Source: Acanthornis magna (taxonomy: Eukaryota; Chordata; Aves; Passeriformes; Acanthizidae). Taken from it: a stretch of 64,000 nucleotides of DNA. The stretch lies in contig JAWUZG010000056.1 of assembly GCA_036785705.1 (NCBI GenBank), positions 17,032,001-17,096,000 on the forward strand. The letters are read 5' to 3'. The notes beneath the pieces were generated by a model, which was given only the letters and a program-made list of their open reading frames with translations, was not told where the DNA came from and did not search any database. The position numbers and the translations under genes were made by a program. Shown here piece after piece: positions 1 to 13,160 of this stretch; position 1 is the stretch's first letter; each line of letters begins with the position of its first letter.

Positions 1-3000
1 AACCCTGTCCCCACGTGTGACCCATTCGGTGCCCACGGGGAGGGAAACTTGTCAGGTTTGTCGTCACTGCTGGGTTGTAGAACAGCCACTGAGAACTCAG
101 TGTTGACCAGCTCTGTCCCTTCAGTGATGAGGAGGCCGCACAAGAACCCTGCCTGTTGATTGCCATTGTTATGGGGCCCAACAGATCCTGTTCTGTCACC
201 TTCACTAGGACATGCAGGAGGCAGTCTCACAGTCTCCACAGACAAACTCCAGCAGGATACAGAGAAGCCCATGTCACAGTCAGCACAACAGCCAGGTAGG
301 CTGTGACAAAGGGGCAGCCCCTGCCAACACAGAACTACCTGCAAGTCCCTGGATTTAGAGTTTTCCCACATGGATGCTTCCACCATGCTCCTGTCTCACA
401 CTCTGCAGGGAGAACGCACAGCCAGGGGCAGCTGACATCACCGAGCACCCAATGTGCACACACCACAGTGGAATTTCTGGATTTGTCAGCCAGCACAGCC
501 CTGGCAGATCCAGGTCAGGCAAATGTCACCAAGTGCCCTCCTGTAAGGGCAGTTCTGCCCATTCATGTCTCCTAGGGCAGACTGGTCCTTTGAGGATCAC
601 AGCAAGCTACAGAACTCAGTGGCTCCCCAGCAGGATAGAAGCAGGGGAACATGAAGCTGAAAGGCTCCCCCAGCTATTCCAGAAAGACACTGCCTCTGGA
701 AGCCTTCCACGCAAGACAGCTGGTACCAAAAAACAGTATGAAATAGTGAGAAATTTAGCACACCAAATACCTGGACAAACAGGAGAGAGTTAACAGTCTG
801 CAGCTGGGGAGAACTCGGCAGAGTTCAGGACAGGAGGCATACTCAGATGCTGCCATGAAAACCCCCAGCCACATGAGAATCCTCATCCACGGAGGAGCAG
901 TGACACAGACGCTTCTCCGAAGGGATGTCCCTGTAGCAGCTGCTGCTGGCAGCATGTCACCGGGGCTCAGCCAGCCTGTGTGTACACACCACCTCTGAGG
1001 AGGCAGAGGTGCTACGGCAAAGGCTGAGGTGTGCGACGCAAAGCTTATTCCAAAAGACTTGAAATTTTGTTGGATAAAGTCTTTATTCTTTGCCTTTCCT
1101 TACCTTTGTCGTCTTTAGAAGCTCCTGTTCATTGCTTGGGGAAACAGCCTGTATATCTGTCCTATTTTCTAGTTTCTTCAGACAGCAATTAGAATAGCAT
1201 TTTGCTGAAAATACTCCTCCTCTTCCAAAGGTGAAGTGCGAGGGGACAGCCAGGAATAGAGAAGGGATCTGCAGTGCAGCTTCTCACAGTAAGAAGCAAT
1301 TATCAGCCTCTCAAGCTTCAATTTCTGAGAAAGTCAACTCAACCTGCTTGCAGCAGAATAAGAACAGACAACTCCATACTTTCCATCACAGCAAAAAGAA
1401 GTATTTGCTTTTCAAAAGCATGTGGTGATGTTTCTCCATCCCTAAATCACCTGGCTCTTTTCCCCAAACTCAAAACCTACCCGGATCCAAGCCTCTGCTT
1501 GGTTGGTCAAACATATGTCACAAGCCCTCCTTTTCTGTTATTTTAACACAGACTGGGAAGGCCTCCAGCTGGGCAAATGAAGTTCCCACCCAACATTAGA
1601 CTGCTCTGACCTGTCCCAAATCCAGCCCTCCTTGCTGCCCTTTTGGCCCCAAAATACTGCAGATTTTTGGTGACAGGCCATTTACACATACAGAGGTTGA
1701 GCAGCAGGGTCCAGGGTGCAGACCTGGCATTGCAAAAAGCCACAGTATGACTTTTGTCCCAAGGTGTTCAAAGACCTGCATTAACACTCCCTGATTAAGG
1801 AAAAAATACCTTCCAGGCTCTGGAAACGTAGGAGGAGGTCTGGTTCAAAACACCGCACTAAATTAGCAAGCCTGACAATGAGATAAAAGCCCCTTCAAGG
1901 GAAAGGATCAGAAGAGAGTAAAATTAGTCCAAGTGAGATCAAAGACAAATGAAATCAGGAATGTTAAGTGCTTACAGAAGCTGCTGACTATTTCCAACCT
2001 CCATTCTTCATCCTATAGTGACAGAAATGGATAGGACCTTGTTTAAGCACAGAGCTATGGGTTCGTGCAGCTTCCTGCTCACCTCCACCCTCTTACCTGC
2101 CGGAGGTGATGCTGTAATGAATGTAGGCAAGGTGGGCTTCCAAGGCAGGAGCCAGGAGGGCTCTTTACACATCAGTCTTAGGCAGGTGTTCAGCTACAGA
2201 CCTGTGCTTTGGAGCCAGACAGCTTTTTGATTTTGACTCCTCCTGGTAGTAGTTTCAACTGCTGAGCTATTCCACAGTGGGCAGTAATGGCTTTCAGATC
2301 ATAAATGTATGTACAAGTGCACACGCACATGAAGATACACATGACATACTTGTGCATTCACATACACAGAGTTCTGGGGAATGCAGATGTATTCAAACGC
2401 AGAGCATGCCCTGGAATGGAGGGTCTTTGATGTAGCAAGTTAAAAGCATTTTGTTCCCATGAAAATTATATTTTCTGACCCAGGCTCTGCAGGGTTTTTT
2501 CACTCTCCCCCGTGTTGCTAACCCCTAGGCTATATTGTGCATAAAAACAGCCCAGGAGAAAATGTTCTTTTTCTCCCATCTATTCCCTCACTTCCATCAG
2601 CCATCCATCCACCTCCGGCATCCAGGCCCAGTGAAGTAAATTAAAAAGTCTCCTGTTGAGTGGCATGAAAAAACAGGGCGTTTCAAATGAACAAAGGTCG
2701 TCAAATCTTCAAGGCACAAAGCTGTCCTCTGCCCTCCAAGGGAGCACAGCCCCTGCCAGCCTGAGTTCAGATCCAAGGCAGGCATCTGAAAATCCACATT
2801 AAACCAGCCAACAGCCCTTCCCAAATCGCACATCTCAGCGTCCAGCCAAACCCCACTCCTATAATCTCCTCTCCCCAACATCAAAGGGAGGCAGGAATAG
2901 CCCAACGTACCACTGAGTAAAGGGTAAAAAGAATGGATTCTGCTGCGTTTTAATTTCAAATCTATAACTAAGCAGGTGAAGTGTGAGCAAGCAACACAGC

Positions 3001-5683
3001 GAAGTCTGACAGATTCCTGGCAATGCAATCACTTCGGCAGAGGTGAGATCCTCACACGAGTGTTTGTACATCCAGGACATGCAACACTCTAAGTCCACAG
3101 AGTTGGGAGCTTTCAGTCCATGACTAAGAACAGCACAAACCTCCACTTGTCTCCTTGCACACAGGGCTATTTCCCTTCCCTGAGGTTTAACCACTTAAAT
3201 GAAGGTGGAAAAACCTAGACAAGGGAGATGCTTGTTCTGGTGAAATTTTGGCTATCAGCAGTAAACATGACCTTGAGCTCTGCTACACAGTGCGAGCAAA
3301 TAAAAGGTTACTGTTCAACAGGAGACAAATGGCTTTGTGCAGAGGAGAACGAGTCGTGGTTTAGTAATTACTGTGAAAACAAAACATTCAGGCATAAACC
3401 AAAAGGGATTCTATGCACTGGCATATTGTTTCTTTTCTAGCACAACGGGAATCACCTGATCCACAACCCCAGAGTAAGGTCCATAAGACTGACAGCCCAT
3501 CACCAATTTGATCTTCTCTTCATCAAACTCATTCAGTTGGGGAAAGCCAAAGACATTTAGGCACACACAAGATCCGAAGGCACAACCACTCCTACAAACC
3601 CCAGCCCACTCATCAATTCCAAGGCTCAGACCTTCACTTCAAGGCAGGGGAGGCCCACCTTTAGCACAGCTGAGTGAGGCCCTGGGAGCAGCTCAAGGAC
3701 ACCGAGCCCAAAGCAGCCAAACCGCTGACAACCTCCAGTGCCCTCCCACGAAACCCCTCCAACACTCCCAGCCCAAAACAAAGAGAGCTGCGCCAAGCCA
3801 GACAGGACCCATTACAGCACAGGCCTTGGGAGATTAATACTTCACAGGGAGCAAAGTACAAGGGTTTCTAATCTGACACACTTCCAGAGCTGACATCACT
3901 TCTAGTTCTTGGCAGACAGAGATTTTCCTGGGGAGCCGCTGTTGTGCTGCAGGTCCCACAGCCTGGAGCCCGGCCAGCACGTTTCCTATTCCACACACAT
4001 CTGGCACTTTGAAACTGGCTTGTGCACCTTGCAGAGATCCAGCCAAAGAAAACCTTCCCAGGAGCAAGGAAAGTGGCTCAGGCGAGGTGAGCAGTGTGCT
4101 TGGCCGTCGTGTGTGTTCTGTGGGATATCAGGCAGTTAGAGGAAAGGGCTCCTTTCTCCCCTCCACATCCCACAGGAGGTGGCAGGAATTCAAACTGCAT
4201 TTCAGCCTCTGCACTGTCGCCTGCCTTAATTTATATATTTATTTTGGATGTTGAACTCGTGGAACTCAACAGCACAATTAATCTTATTTAATTGGGAGTG
4301 AACAGCACTGAAGAAAAGTGAAGTTACTCCTTCCAAAGGGTTTTCCTACCTCTCAGCAAGCCAACTACTGTGCCATTGTTCTGCTTAATGTAACCTTCTG
4401 CCGATGCTCTTCAGAGGCTCTTAGAGCTGTAGAAAATCTTTACATTCCCATTGTCTAATTCAAAGAGCGACTATACTTCAGTGTGTCCCCATTAAAGCAA
4501 CACAAAGCTCTCTTTCTTCTTGAAAACTTTAAGCATTGACAATTACAAGTCAATAGCTTGGTCTCAGTCTGTTTTTAGGGCAATTGCACTTGGCAAGTGG
4601 TGACCCAGAAACAAATCTGGACAGAGGTCTCCGACTGTCTGCATGCTGGGTGCTCGGCAACACCAGCACTGAAAGCAGAACCAGAGCAGCTCTGGGCTTG
4701 GAGCACCCCACTCCCATGATCTCTACAGAATGGGAGGCTGAAAGAGGAGCTGGGCACCTAAATCCCCTTGTGCATCACTTGTTCAGCCTCCCCACGGCAC
4801 AATGAAACAGAAAACATTCTTCCACTCAACCGTAACGAGGCCTGTGATACAGAAGGGTCAAGATCCCTACATTCCCTACTCAGTCACCAGATGTTACTGG
4901 AACTTTCCACCTTGAAATACCAACACAAATAAGAAAGTTACACCTTCAACACCCATTAAGCCACTTTGGAACAGAAGGCTCCTAAAACTAATCTCCAGAG
5001 CTGCTGAAAAGACCATTTTATTAACACTTGATATCCAGGCACAGCAGAGCAGTTCCAGTACTGCGCAGCACTCACCAGCAGGAAGTCAACCTTATCCTAA
5101 TTCTGCATATAAGCAACATAGACGGTTTATTTAATAATGCAGCATCTCCCACTGCTGCAGGAGTATTTACCCAGCTGGCAGCAAGGGACTCTCAGATCAT
5201 CCCCTGTCACTAAGCTGATCCCAGCCTTTCATGAGCAGTTGGGTGCCAGCCCAGCACTGCAGGCAGCAAGAGGTGGCATGTGGAGAGCGTCACATTGTCC
5301 CCACGTCAAGGGGCCAGGTATGAGGCCATGCCAGGAGCAATCCCCTCACACCCTGCACAGATCCAGATACATGTCATGGTGTACAGTGTCCTGGTCACTG
5401 CCCAGCTTGGGCCTGGGTGCACAGTGGTGCTCCTCAAGTCCTGGCACACATCCAGACCCAGGATGAGCACTGGCAGGGAAAATTGGAGCACGCAACTCTC
5501 TCCAAAGAACAATGCTGGGCAAAAGCCTCTGGCTTTTGTCCTGTTCAAATCCCCGGTTCAAAACAAGCGAGCAGAAGGGATGTCATGAAAGAAAATCTAA
5601 AACACATGCAATGCTGCATCACTGTTTATGGGCCATACCTGGAAAGAATGATATCATCTAAAGCTGTAATTACAGTAAATAGA
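1..5683. other. Non-coding, no recognised gene
   Basis: Moderate GC content. ORFs here are short, overlap on several frames and show no domain. Probably part of a long first intron of the minus-strand gene starting at 28306, or intergenic. Confidence 0.6.
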
Positions 5684-5720
5684 TGTGCTGGTTTGGGCTG
5701 GGATTGAGTTAATTTTCTTC
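5684..5720 (+). mobile_element. Short fragment resembling an avian ERV LTR end
   Basis: TGTGCTGGTTTGGGCTGGGA followed by TTGAGTTAATTTTCTTC resembles, from memory, the 5' end of an LTR family common in bird genomes. Only about 37 bases match. No internal retroviral sequence, second LTR or clear target duplication is seen, so this is a remnant at most. Confidence 0.45.
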
Positions 5721-7676
5721 ACATAGGGAAGTGAATACCTTTGTATATAAATACAACAAACACCACGGAAAACATCAAAGAAATAAAACAGCTGAAAAGG
5801 TCCCCATGGAAGTATTTCTGAAGATGCCCCTAATGCTGAAGTCAACTGAAATTGCTCACTTCAGCCACTCAAGACCATCGAAGCCACCAACCCATGTAGC
5901 CCTGGAAACTCCAACCTACTAAAATGCCAACTGATTCCTAGAAAGGACTAAATGCTCTCATGCTTCCACAGAAGCATCAGATTTGCCCAAATATCTGTGT
6001 CTGCAGATGATGCCTAACAGAAAGGGACAAACACCACACCAGCTCTCAAGATCGAGCTCATTCTCATTGAAACGTGTGTTATTCTGATGTATCCCCTGCA
6101 ACAAATGGTCCAGAAAGATGAAACAAATCAATAGCAGTAATAATTTATTCATTGTGTTGAATTGCCAATGGCAATTATAACAGTAAAGTGCTTGACTTTC
6201 GTGAAGGTTAAGCTTTTGTATTCCCCCCTCTGACCCCAGAAATGTTTCTGAAGGCAGATGAAGCCCAGAATTTCAAAATCCAGATTTGCTGAAGTCAGCC
6301 TTTTTCAGGTCCTCTCCCCAAGGTGTCTCACAGCAGAACAGGGAGAGATGTCCCTGTGTACAGCAATATAAATATGAGCCTCGCTTGCACTCAAGGATGC
6401 TTAAAGTGCCGAAGTGACTTACACACTAAAATCCCTGAAAACCTCTCCACAATCCCCACGCTGCCTGACCCAGGGAGGGCTGAGCTGCTCCTGCCCCTTT
6501 CCCACCTGCTCCACGCCAAGCACACATCGCACCAAACCTCAGGTTTCACTCTATAAAATCTCCAAGGCAGTGTCCATCTCCTGGCCCTCATCTTTCCCTT
6601 CTTAAAAAGCCAATGAGGAATAGCTGAGACAATCTCTGCAGAAGCTGCCACAAGCACGGGATGCATGGAGAGCTCAGGACAGAGCCTTGGGTTTGCATTC
6701 AGAGATTTACAGTGTGGAGGCACATTAAAATTACAAGCTTGAACAAGCGCACTGGAACAATAACACATCAGAGTCCTGTAATTGGGCCCTGAAATACACT
6801 TAGTGAAAAATACAGACCAGCTGCAATGCTGGAAATGCTCCTAATGCAATCCAAGGTAATTATTGGTAACAGACCATCAAACAAGTGCATTAATATGCTC
6901 TGATCAGAGAGAGAATCAGATGGACAGTCTGGCACAGCAGCTTGTACCTGCAAATTATGTAAATTATTTGAAAGAGCAAAGCCCCAAAGCCCTAGAAACA
7001 CTAACTCTAATGAAAGTTATTAAATGCTATTTTTGTTATCTGCTGGTGTTAACATCAGAAGGCCTATTTGCCGCAGTGACTGTAATTGTGCTGCTGAGGG
7101 TCCAGGCTGAATAAGCCTGAGATTTGCAGACTAAAATGACTGCCTTGGATTTGCATGATCTCACCGACACCCGTTTAAACACATAATGACTTCCTGCATT
7201 TTTCACTGATGTTGGAAAGGAAACCCAGTTATTCTGCTTTTGTGAGATGCACAAGTTCCTGATTTTACTTCATCATACATTTATTTTATTTGTAAATGAC
7301 ACAGAGGAGTCTGAAACAAGATCTCCTGTTACAACATCACCTATTTTTATACTTCAACTATTTCAGTTTAGAGTATTTTTAGGATATACTTTCATCTCTT
7401 CATGCCTGAGAAAGCTAAAAGTATGCAGTATGATACAAGCTTCAGTATCATCCCTCTTGAGAATAGTCACTTAACCAGAAACTAATATTGCCAAATAAGT
7501 ACACAAAAATCCTTCACCTGTGGGCTACAGTTTAAGAGTATTTTGTAGCTCTTTTCCCCTGAGTTAATGGCTTTGCATATTCCAAAGATACAAATATAAA
7601 TACATTAAATTGAAAAACGTTCAGTTCCGACAGTGAATATTTTATCAGTCAAGTTCTCACCCCCCCTACAGTAGTT

Positions 7677-7696
7677 AAAAAAAAAAAAAAAAAAAA
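7677..7696 (+). repeat. Poly(A) run, 20 bases
   Basis: Uninterrupted A20. No gene-like or SINE-like body precedes it. Confidence 0.95.
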
Positions 7697-9453
7697 GGCA
7701 GCATACAGCATACCCAATGTTAAACCTTGGGAAAAGTCAAAGAGGAATGAAATAGTGTCCCCACGTAAAGTCTAAATCCAACAGCCAAACATCCCAGCTA
7801 ATACATCCCGTCCTCTCTACCAGACAATTCTTCAATTCTTTAGCCTTTGGAACTCAAAAATTTACACACAAAATGCAGTGTAAAGCCCTGGAGCAAGTGG
7901 ACAGAGCCCATCCTGCTCCTCCCTCATTTTAAAGGGAGACACTCCAGAAACTTGGGCTACGCTTTACAATTTCAAAAGAAACACACCACCTATAATCTTC
8001 TTTTCTTTTTTTCACATTGCATGACAGGCATGTTTCCAGCTTTAATGGCACACCCAAAGACTCATCCATCTCCAGTGAGAGTCAGAGGTACCTCCAGTGA
8101 ATTTCATGGCCTGGTTCATTGTCCATCTTGCTTCCCAGCATGTCAGGCATGTTGCATGACATCAAGGACAGCAAGAAAGCGCGGCAGCAAAGGAAAGAGG
8201 AAGAGTGTTAGAGAGTAAGGACACAAGCCCTTTGACTCTGCCCCTGCTTGGGCATACAAGGCTTGTGCTTTGAGTGCCAGCTTGGCCCCAGAGCCCCAAC
8301 TCGCCCACCATGGCTCTATGCAAAGAAGGCAGGCAATGAAAACAGCTGCAGTAATTTATTAGTTGCCTCTGTTCACGCTCACCAACCCTCCCTAGGACGC
8401 ACCGCTCTGACTGCAGCCAGACGGAAACGGCGAGTGTGACTTGAGGCAGCGGCACAAACACTTCTCCATCACGTGTGCTTTTCCCTTCACAGGCTCCACT
8501 TCCAGTTGTCTTGCCTGTCATTAAAAGGAACTTACAACCCACTGCTGAATGATGTACTGCAATCAATACAAACGGCCACAGATCCCCAGGAAAGGATGTG
8601 GAAATGCTGCTCAGCAGTGATATTCTTGAGTGCAGGATCCCACAGACCAGACCAGTCCCAACTCTCCTGAGTATTTCCACTATTTACACTGAGATCAGAA
8701 AATTAAAATGATATTTTACGCCTAATGGTTCGAACAAGACCTGTGAAGTCCTTCTCCCGGTCCCATTTACAACACAAACGCCAATGACAGAGCAGCAGAT
8801 GGTCAGAAACACTCCCCTAGAATATTCAGGCGATTCAACTTGAATCTGTGCCCAAATCATTTAACTTTAATGGATTCTTTCATTAACAACCAAAGAAAGG
8901 GAATATGGTTGCCAGGACATTAAAATCACTTTTTCAATTATACTGTTATAAAATCGAACAAATTAGCTGTAATTCTTAGCTGAAGCTTAAATGGAAGCAC
9001 GACTTTATGAAAGAAATGAAAATTGATTTGGATTAGTGGGCATCAAGGGCTTTTTAAAAATTAACAAGATTCTTATGACTTCATAGCATGGATGGATTAG
9101 CTGGAGGTTTCACTGCCCTGTGCTTGCTACCTGCCAAAGCATGGCAGCTGGCTTCACAGCATTCGTTACAGCAGGGTTTAATTAGACTGAGGGGAGAGGA
9201 TGCAGGGATTGAAGCTGGAAACAAAGTTCTAGAGAAGCTGGGTGGTGTCTGAATTCACCTTTTGGACCCAGCCCAGCAGGGTCTTGGCAAAACTCAGGGA
9301 AATCATAACCTCTAAACTTTAGCAGGACAAGGTCTACAGGGTGTAGTGTTTAGCTTGGGGTGGTCTTGCAAAACTGTACTGGATGCTTCACAAACACAAA
9401 ATCAAGCCCAAGATGTGTGCTGTAAAAAGCACACAACTTTAATGCAGGCTACT

Positions 9454-9481
9454 AAAAAAAAAAAAAAAAAAGGAAAAAAAA
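9454..9481 (+). repeat. Poly(A) run with one GG interruption
   Basis: A18, GG, A8. No recognised element upstream. Confidence 0.95.
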
Positions 9482-9861
9482 GAAAGACCCAACGTACCAC
9501 AAAACCCCAAAAACTGGGTAAGGATTAACAACAGCAGCAGCAAAAAGAGCAATTCATAAAGGAAACGGGAACTGTAACACTGGGCACCAGGACGCAAGTT
9601 ACCTACAAAACAGAGCAATGGGGTCACACTAGGAAGAAAAATGTCCTTTATATTGTATAATATGAACTTAATGAAAGAGACCTTCACTGAACACAACTTG
9701 CATTGATCCTAAAGACCAGGAACCCTAAGATGTACTTTAGAGAGCCATCCCCCTGCCAGGGAAGGGAGTGATTTGGAACTCTTGCCCAGAAAAAAGAGAC
9801 TGAAACCAAGCTGGAGACTTCTATACCTGCACTGGACAAAGCCTTTTAAAATTTATTTATT

Positions 9862-9889
9862 AAAAAAAAAAAAAAGGGGGGGGTGGGGG
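9862..9889 (+). repeat. A-run followed directly by G-run
   Basis: A14 then G8, T, G5. Low-complexity; the G part could fold as a G-rich structure, but there are too few separate G tracts for a standard quadruplex. Confidence 0.9.
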
Positions 9890-11040
9890 AAAGAAAGTGC
9901 ACTACTGGGAACAATCTTGTTTTGACCCCTATGAGCTGGACAGGATGTTCCAGCACTCAGGCTCCACCCCAAACATCTCCAGGATGATGCACTGCTGAGA
10001 GCACCTGCCAGCTGGCACAACTGGCCTCTCTGTAAGGTAAATGCAGCAGAACATTTCAAAACCATTTTCATGAAATCTTGCAACACAAAGCACTTTAGAT
10101 GACTCCCCTTTACGAGTCAGCATTTCATATTTAGTTATTTCTGCTCTTTATTGCAACACAGCGGGTGGCAATTTGCATTAGTAAAAGCTGGCTGGAAAAG
10201 TTAATCTTTCTTTGGACAATCCTGAATATTACTGCTTTGCCATAATCCTGCCGGTTTGTCACCCTGTATCTGGCTTTCAGATATGCCACAGAGTAATGTT
10301 CGCCAAAAAATCAAGAAGAGCTTTACCCTTTGAACCAAGCTTTGAATTGTAGTCGCTGTGGGTCTCTGTGTGCTTGTTAGCAGGTCTAATATTTAAGAAA
10401 ACAGGAGAACACATTTTAATCCAGAACCTTTCAAGCTCTACGTCTTTGAGTTCTTTTCATGATGTAAAAACCAGGGCACCCTCTGGTTTTCTGTTAGAAC
10501 TAATGGCAAGATTTGGCCTAGTAGGGTGGCAACTATGCACATATAACACACATAACCAAGACCTTTATCTCATCTAGGGCAGGGATCTGAAAAGCCTGGA
10601 GTTGGTAAGAAAGGAGACCCCCAGATGAGACTGTGACTGACAGTGATCTCTTTGCAAGGCAAAGCAGAATGGGCTTCTCCAAACCGATGCTTTAGACAGA
10701 AGGTAACTTTTACTTCTGCATCACTGCAATGGCACAAGAGCAGGCGCACATCAAATTAAGGTGCTTCTGCTGAATGGCAGCAAATGCCAGGGTAAGTAAT
10801 GGTAATTTCCATTCAAGAGCATAGGAACTTCCTGGCCCAAACTGCCTGACCCAACCAAGCAGCACAGTTGAACACTAACTAGCAGCTGTACCTGTGAAAT
10901 CTGGCCTCCAGGCTCACACTAGGCCCCGGCAGGAGCAGGTAGAGGAACTGGCACTTCTCACCACACTGCTGCCACCAGCACCTCTGTCCATCAACTGTGA
11001 GTTAAAAGTACCTACAGGGATTTCTGAATATCCATTTTGA

Positions 11041-11157
11041 CTTGTCTACAAGAAGAAGCTTATTATTATCATAATTATTAGTAACAATTATACAACTATT
11101 ATATATGTTAATATATGTCAACAGAATAAGAATATTAATATATTCTCTACAGGGTAT
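11041..11157. repeat. AT-rich low-complexity stretch
   Basis: Mostly A and T, with TTATTATTATCATAATTATT near 11060-11079 and repeated ATATATGT-like words. No coding sense. Confidence 0.8.
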
Positions 11158-12580
11158 TTCACAGAATTAATGAGATCTCATAATGAGCCTAACCTCTCTG
11201 ACATCTTGCTGATACTTATTTCTAAGCAAGCTACTAAATTCAGCATGCATCTGCTCCCGCATTGAACTGGCTTGCAACTCAACTCGATACCCGTAGGTGA
11301 AAAGGACGTGAATGCTGATGAAGGGAGGTTTCTGCCTTGCTGGGGGCAGTGATGGAAGAGGGAGTTGTACGTTTACTCCTGTTGCCTTTATTATCAAGCT
11401 GGTTCCCTCTCCTACAGGCAGCTCTGAGCAGCCAGGTCTCAAGCCACCCCAGCTCCTGCTGCAGTGAATGGCAGCGAGTCCCCAAGAACTCTGCCATTGA
11501 TGCATCAATGCAAGCACATCACAGGGCTGTCCCTATCTGCAGTCCCACCTCCTCCCCAACACATTCAGCATAGATGCTGCTCACAACACCATTTTCCTAG
11601 TGGTCTTAGCTGGCACACAGGGCTTCCCACCCTCTGACATCTTCCCAACATGCTCAGGTGCCGTGGAAAGGAAAGTAAGCACTCCCCCACGCACTGGGAA
11701 AGAAACCACAGTGCAGTCCTACAGCCAGAGAAATGTGCCCCAGGATCCGCAGAGCCAGACACAGTGACACACCCAGGGGCACACAAGGCACCTCTTGTGT
11801 TCATTTGCATCCTACCTTCTGCACCAGCTGAGATTTGGGAACAAGAGGTAACTCATTTCAGCAGCAGATCCTAAAAGCCCTAATTCTCTGGTAGTGAATT
11901 CAGCAGGAAAATTCCCACAGACAGAGCAGAGGATTTAGCCCTGGAGAAGTCCAAAACAAAAGCAGCATCTGTGACTCACCCATGAGACCCACAGCCACAA
12001 CAGTGTAAAAATTACATTCACATGGACCTGATGCTGCTCATGGAAAACAACTCCAGAGCCTTTCTGCTGGCAGACCCCATCTCTGAGCACACTTCTCCCC
12101 CTCTTTTGTTCTTTATAGGATATTTGCATGGAAATAAGAGCCCTGTTTCTCAGCTGCTCATCTCGTCCTGCTGTCTACCCTTCCCCAACAGAAGACAGAC
12201 TTTTCAGAGAGCCTGTTTTCATGCAAATAGCCTGCAATGACAGAAGAACAGAGCACATGAGCATCTCCCAGAGCCAGGGTGCCAGTACCAAGCCAGGGAT
12301 ACCCCATGTGCATAGAAACGCTCTCACCCTTTTGGTGATGAAGGCTGCTGGGTGCATGGGAAGAGCTCACTGGAAGACTTTCAGAGCATCTTCCATGGAA
12401 AACAAGTGGAAAACTTCAAGACCACGCTGAGAATGTCCATTTGTGTGGGATGGAACATCAATCACCAGCCAGGAAAAGCCCTGCTAGCCCAAGGTACCCC
12501 CAAACACAGCACTCACATGTGGCACCATAAAGATGAGACTGACATTCCTTCATAAAAATAACCCAACAGTCATGGGAGGT

Positions 12581-13160
12581 TCAAATTCTGCCCTTGCCTC
12601 TGAATCTTCCTGTAATTTTTACTCTTTTATAAGCATATTATTGTTGTTCCAGTGGGGGTGGCTATGTGGAAAGTCTAACCAAAAGGGGCGGGGGGGGAGG
12701 AACTGACAGCGACCTGCTCCATGTATCTAACTCGGAGTGTGAGCCAGACAGCGCTGTCAAAGGGCAAAGAATACACTCTGGAAACAAAACCTCTTTGTTC
12801 CTCTAATTTTGTTCCAGTTAAGTCAGTTCAGCTGTTCCATATAACCAGTCAAAAACATTCAGCATTTCCCAAAGTATTTTAAGACTTCAAAGTTGTAGGT
12901 TTTATTTTGACAGTTTTAAAGCGCACAGCTTTTTTTTTCTTTACAGATTTTTTTTTTGCATTAAAAACAAGGCTGTTTAATAAATTAAGCTTTACAACAA
13001 CCACTGCCGCTCTGCTTTTATCATGGCTTCAATTAAAATATTGTTTCTTGAAGACAGCTAACGGCTTCTGAGAAAAAAAAATGAGGGTGTTTCACTGAGA
13101 ATGTTTTCAATAGACTCAATTTGTTAAAAGTTGTGATTAAAACCAAATTCCAAGTAGGGC
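12581..13160. other. AT-rich candidate non-coding element
   Basis: A 580-base block with long A/T runs, a G-rich patch at 12685-12699 and homeobox-like words (TTTAATAAATTAAG at about 12976). No ORF. Candidate enhancer by base composition only. Confidence 0.35.

Larger units (their letters stand above)
5721..12580. other. Non-coding with AT-rich blocks
   Basis: No coding exon recognised. Holds homopolymer runs at 7677, 9454 and 9862, an AT-rich stretch at 11041-11157, and several AT-rich blocks treated as candidate regulatory elements (6890-7240, 8850-9110, 10120-10320). Confidence 0.6.
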
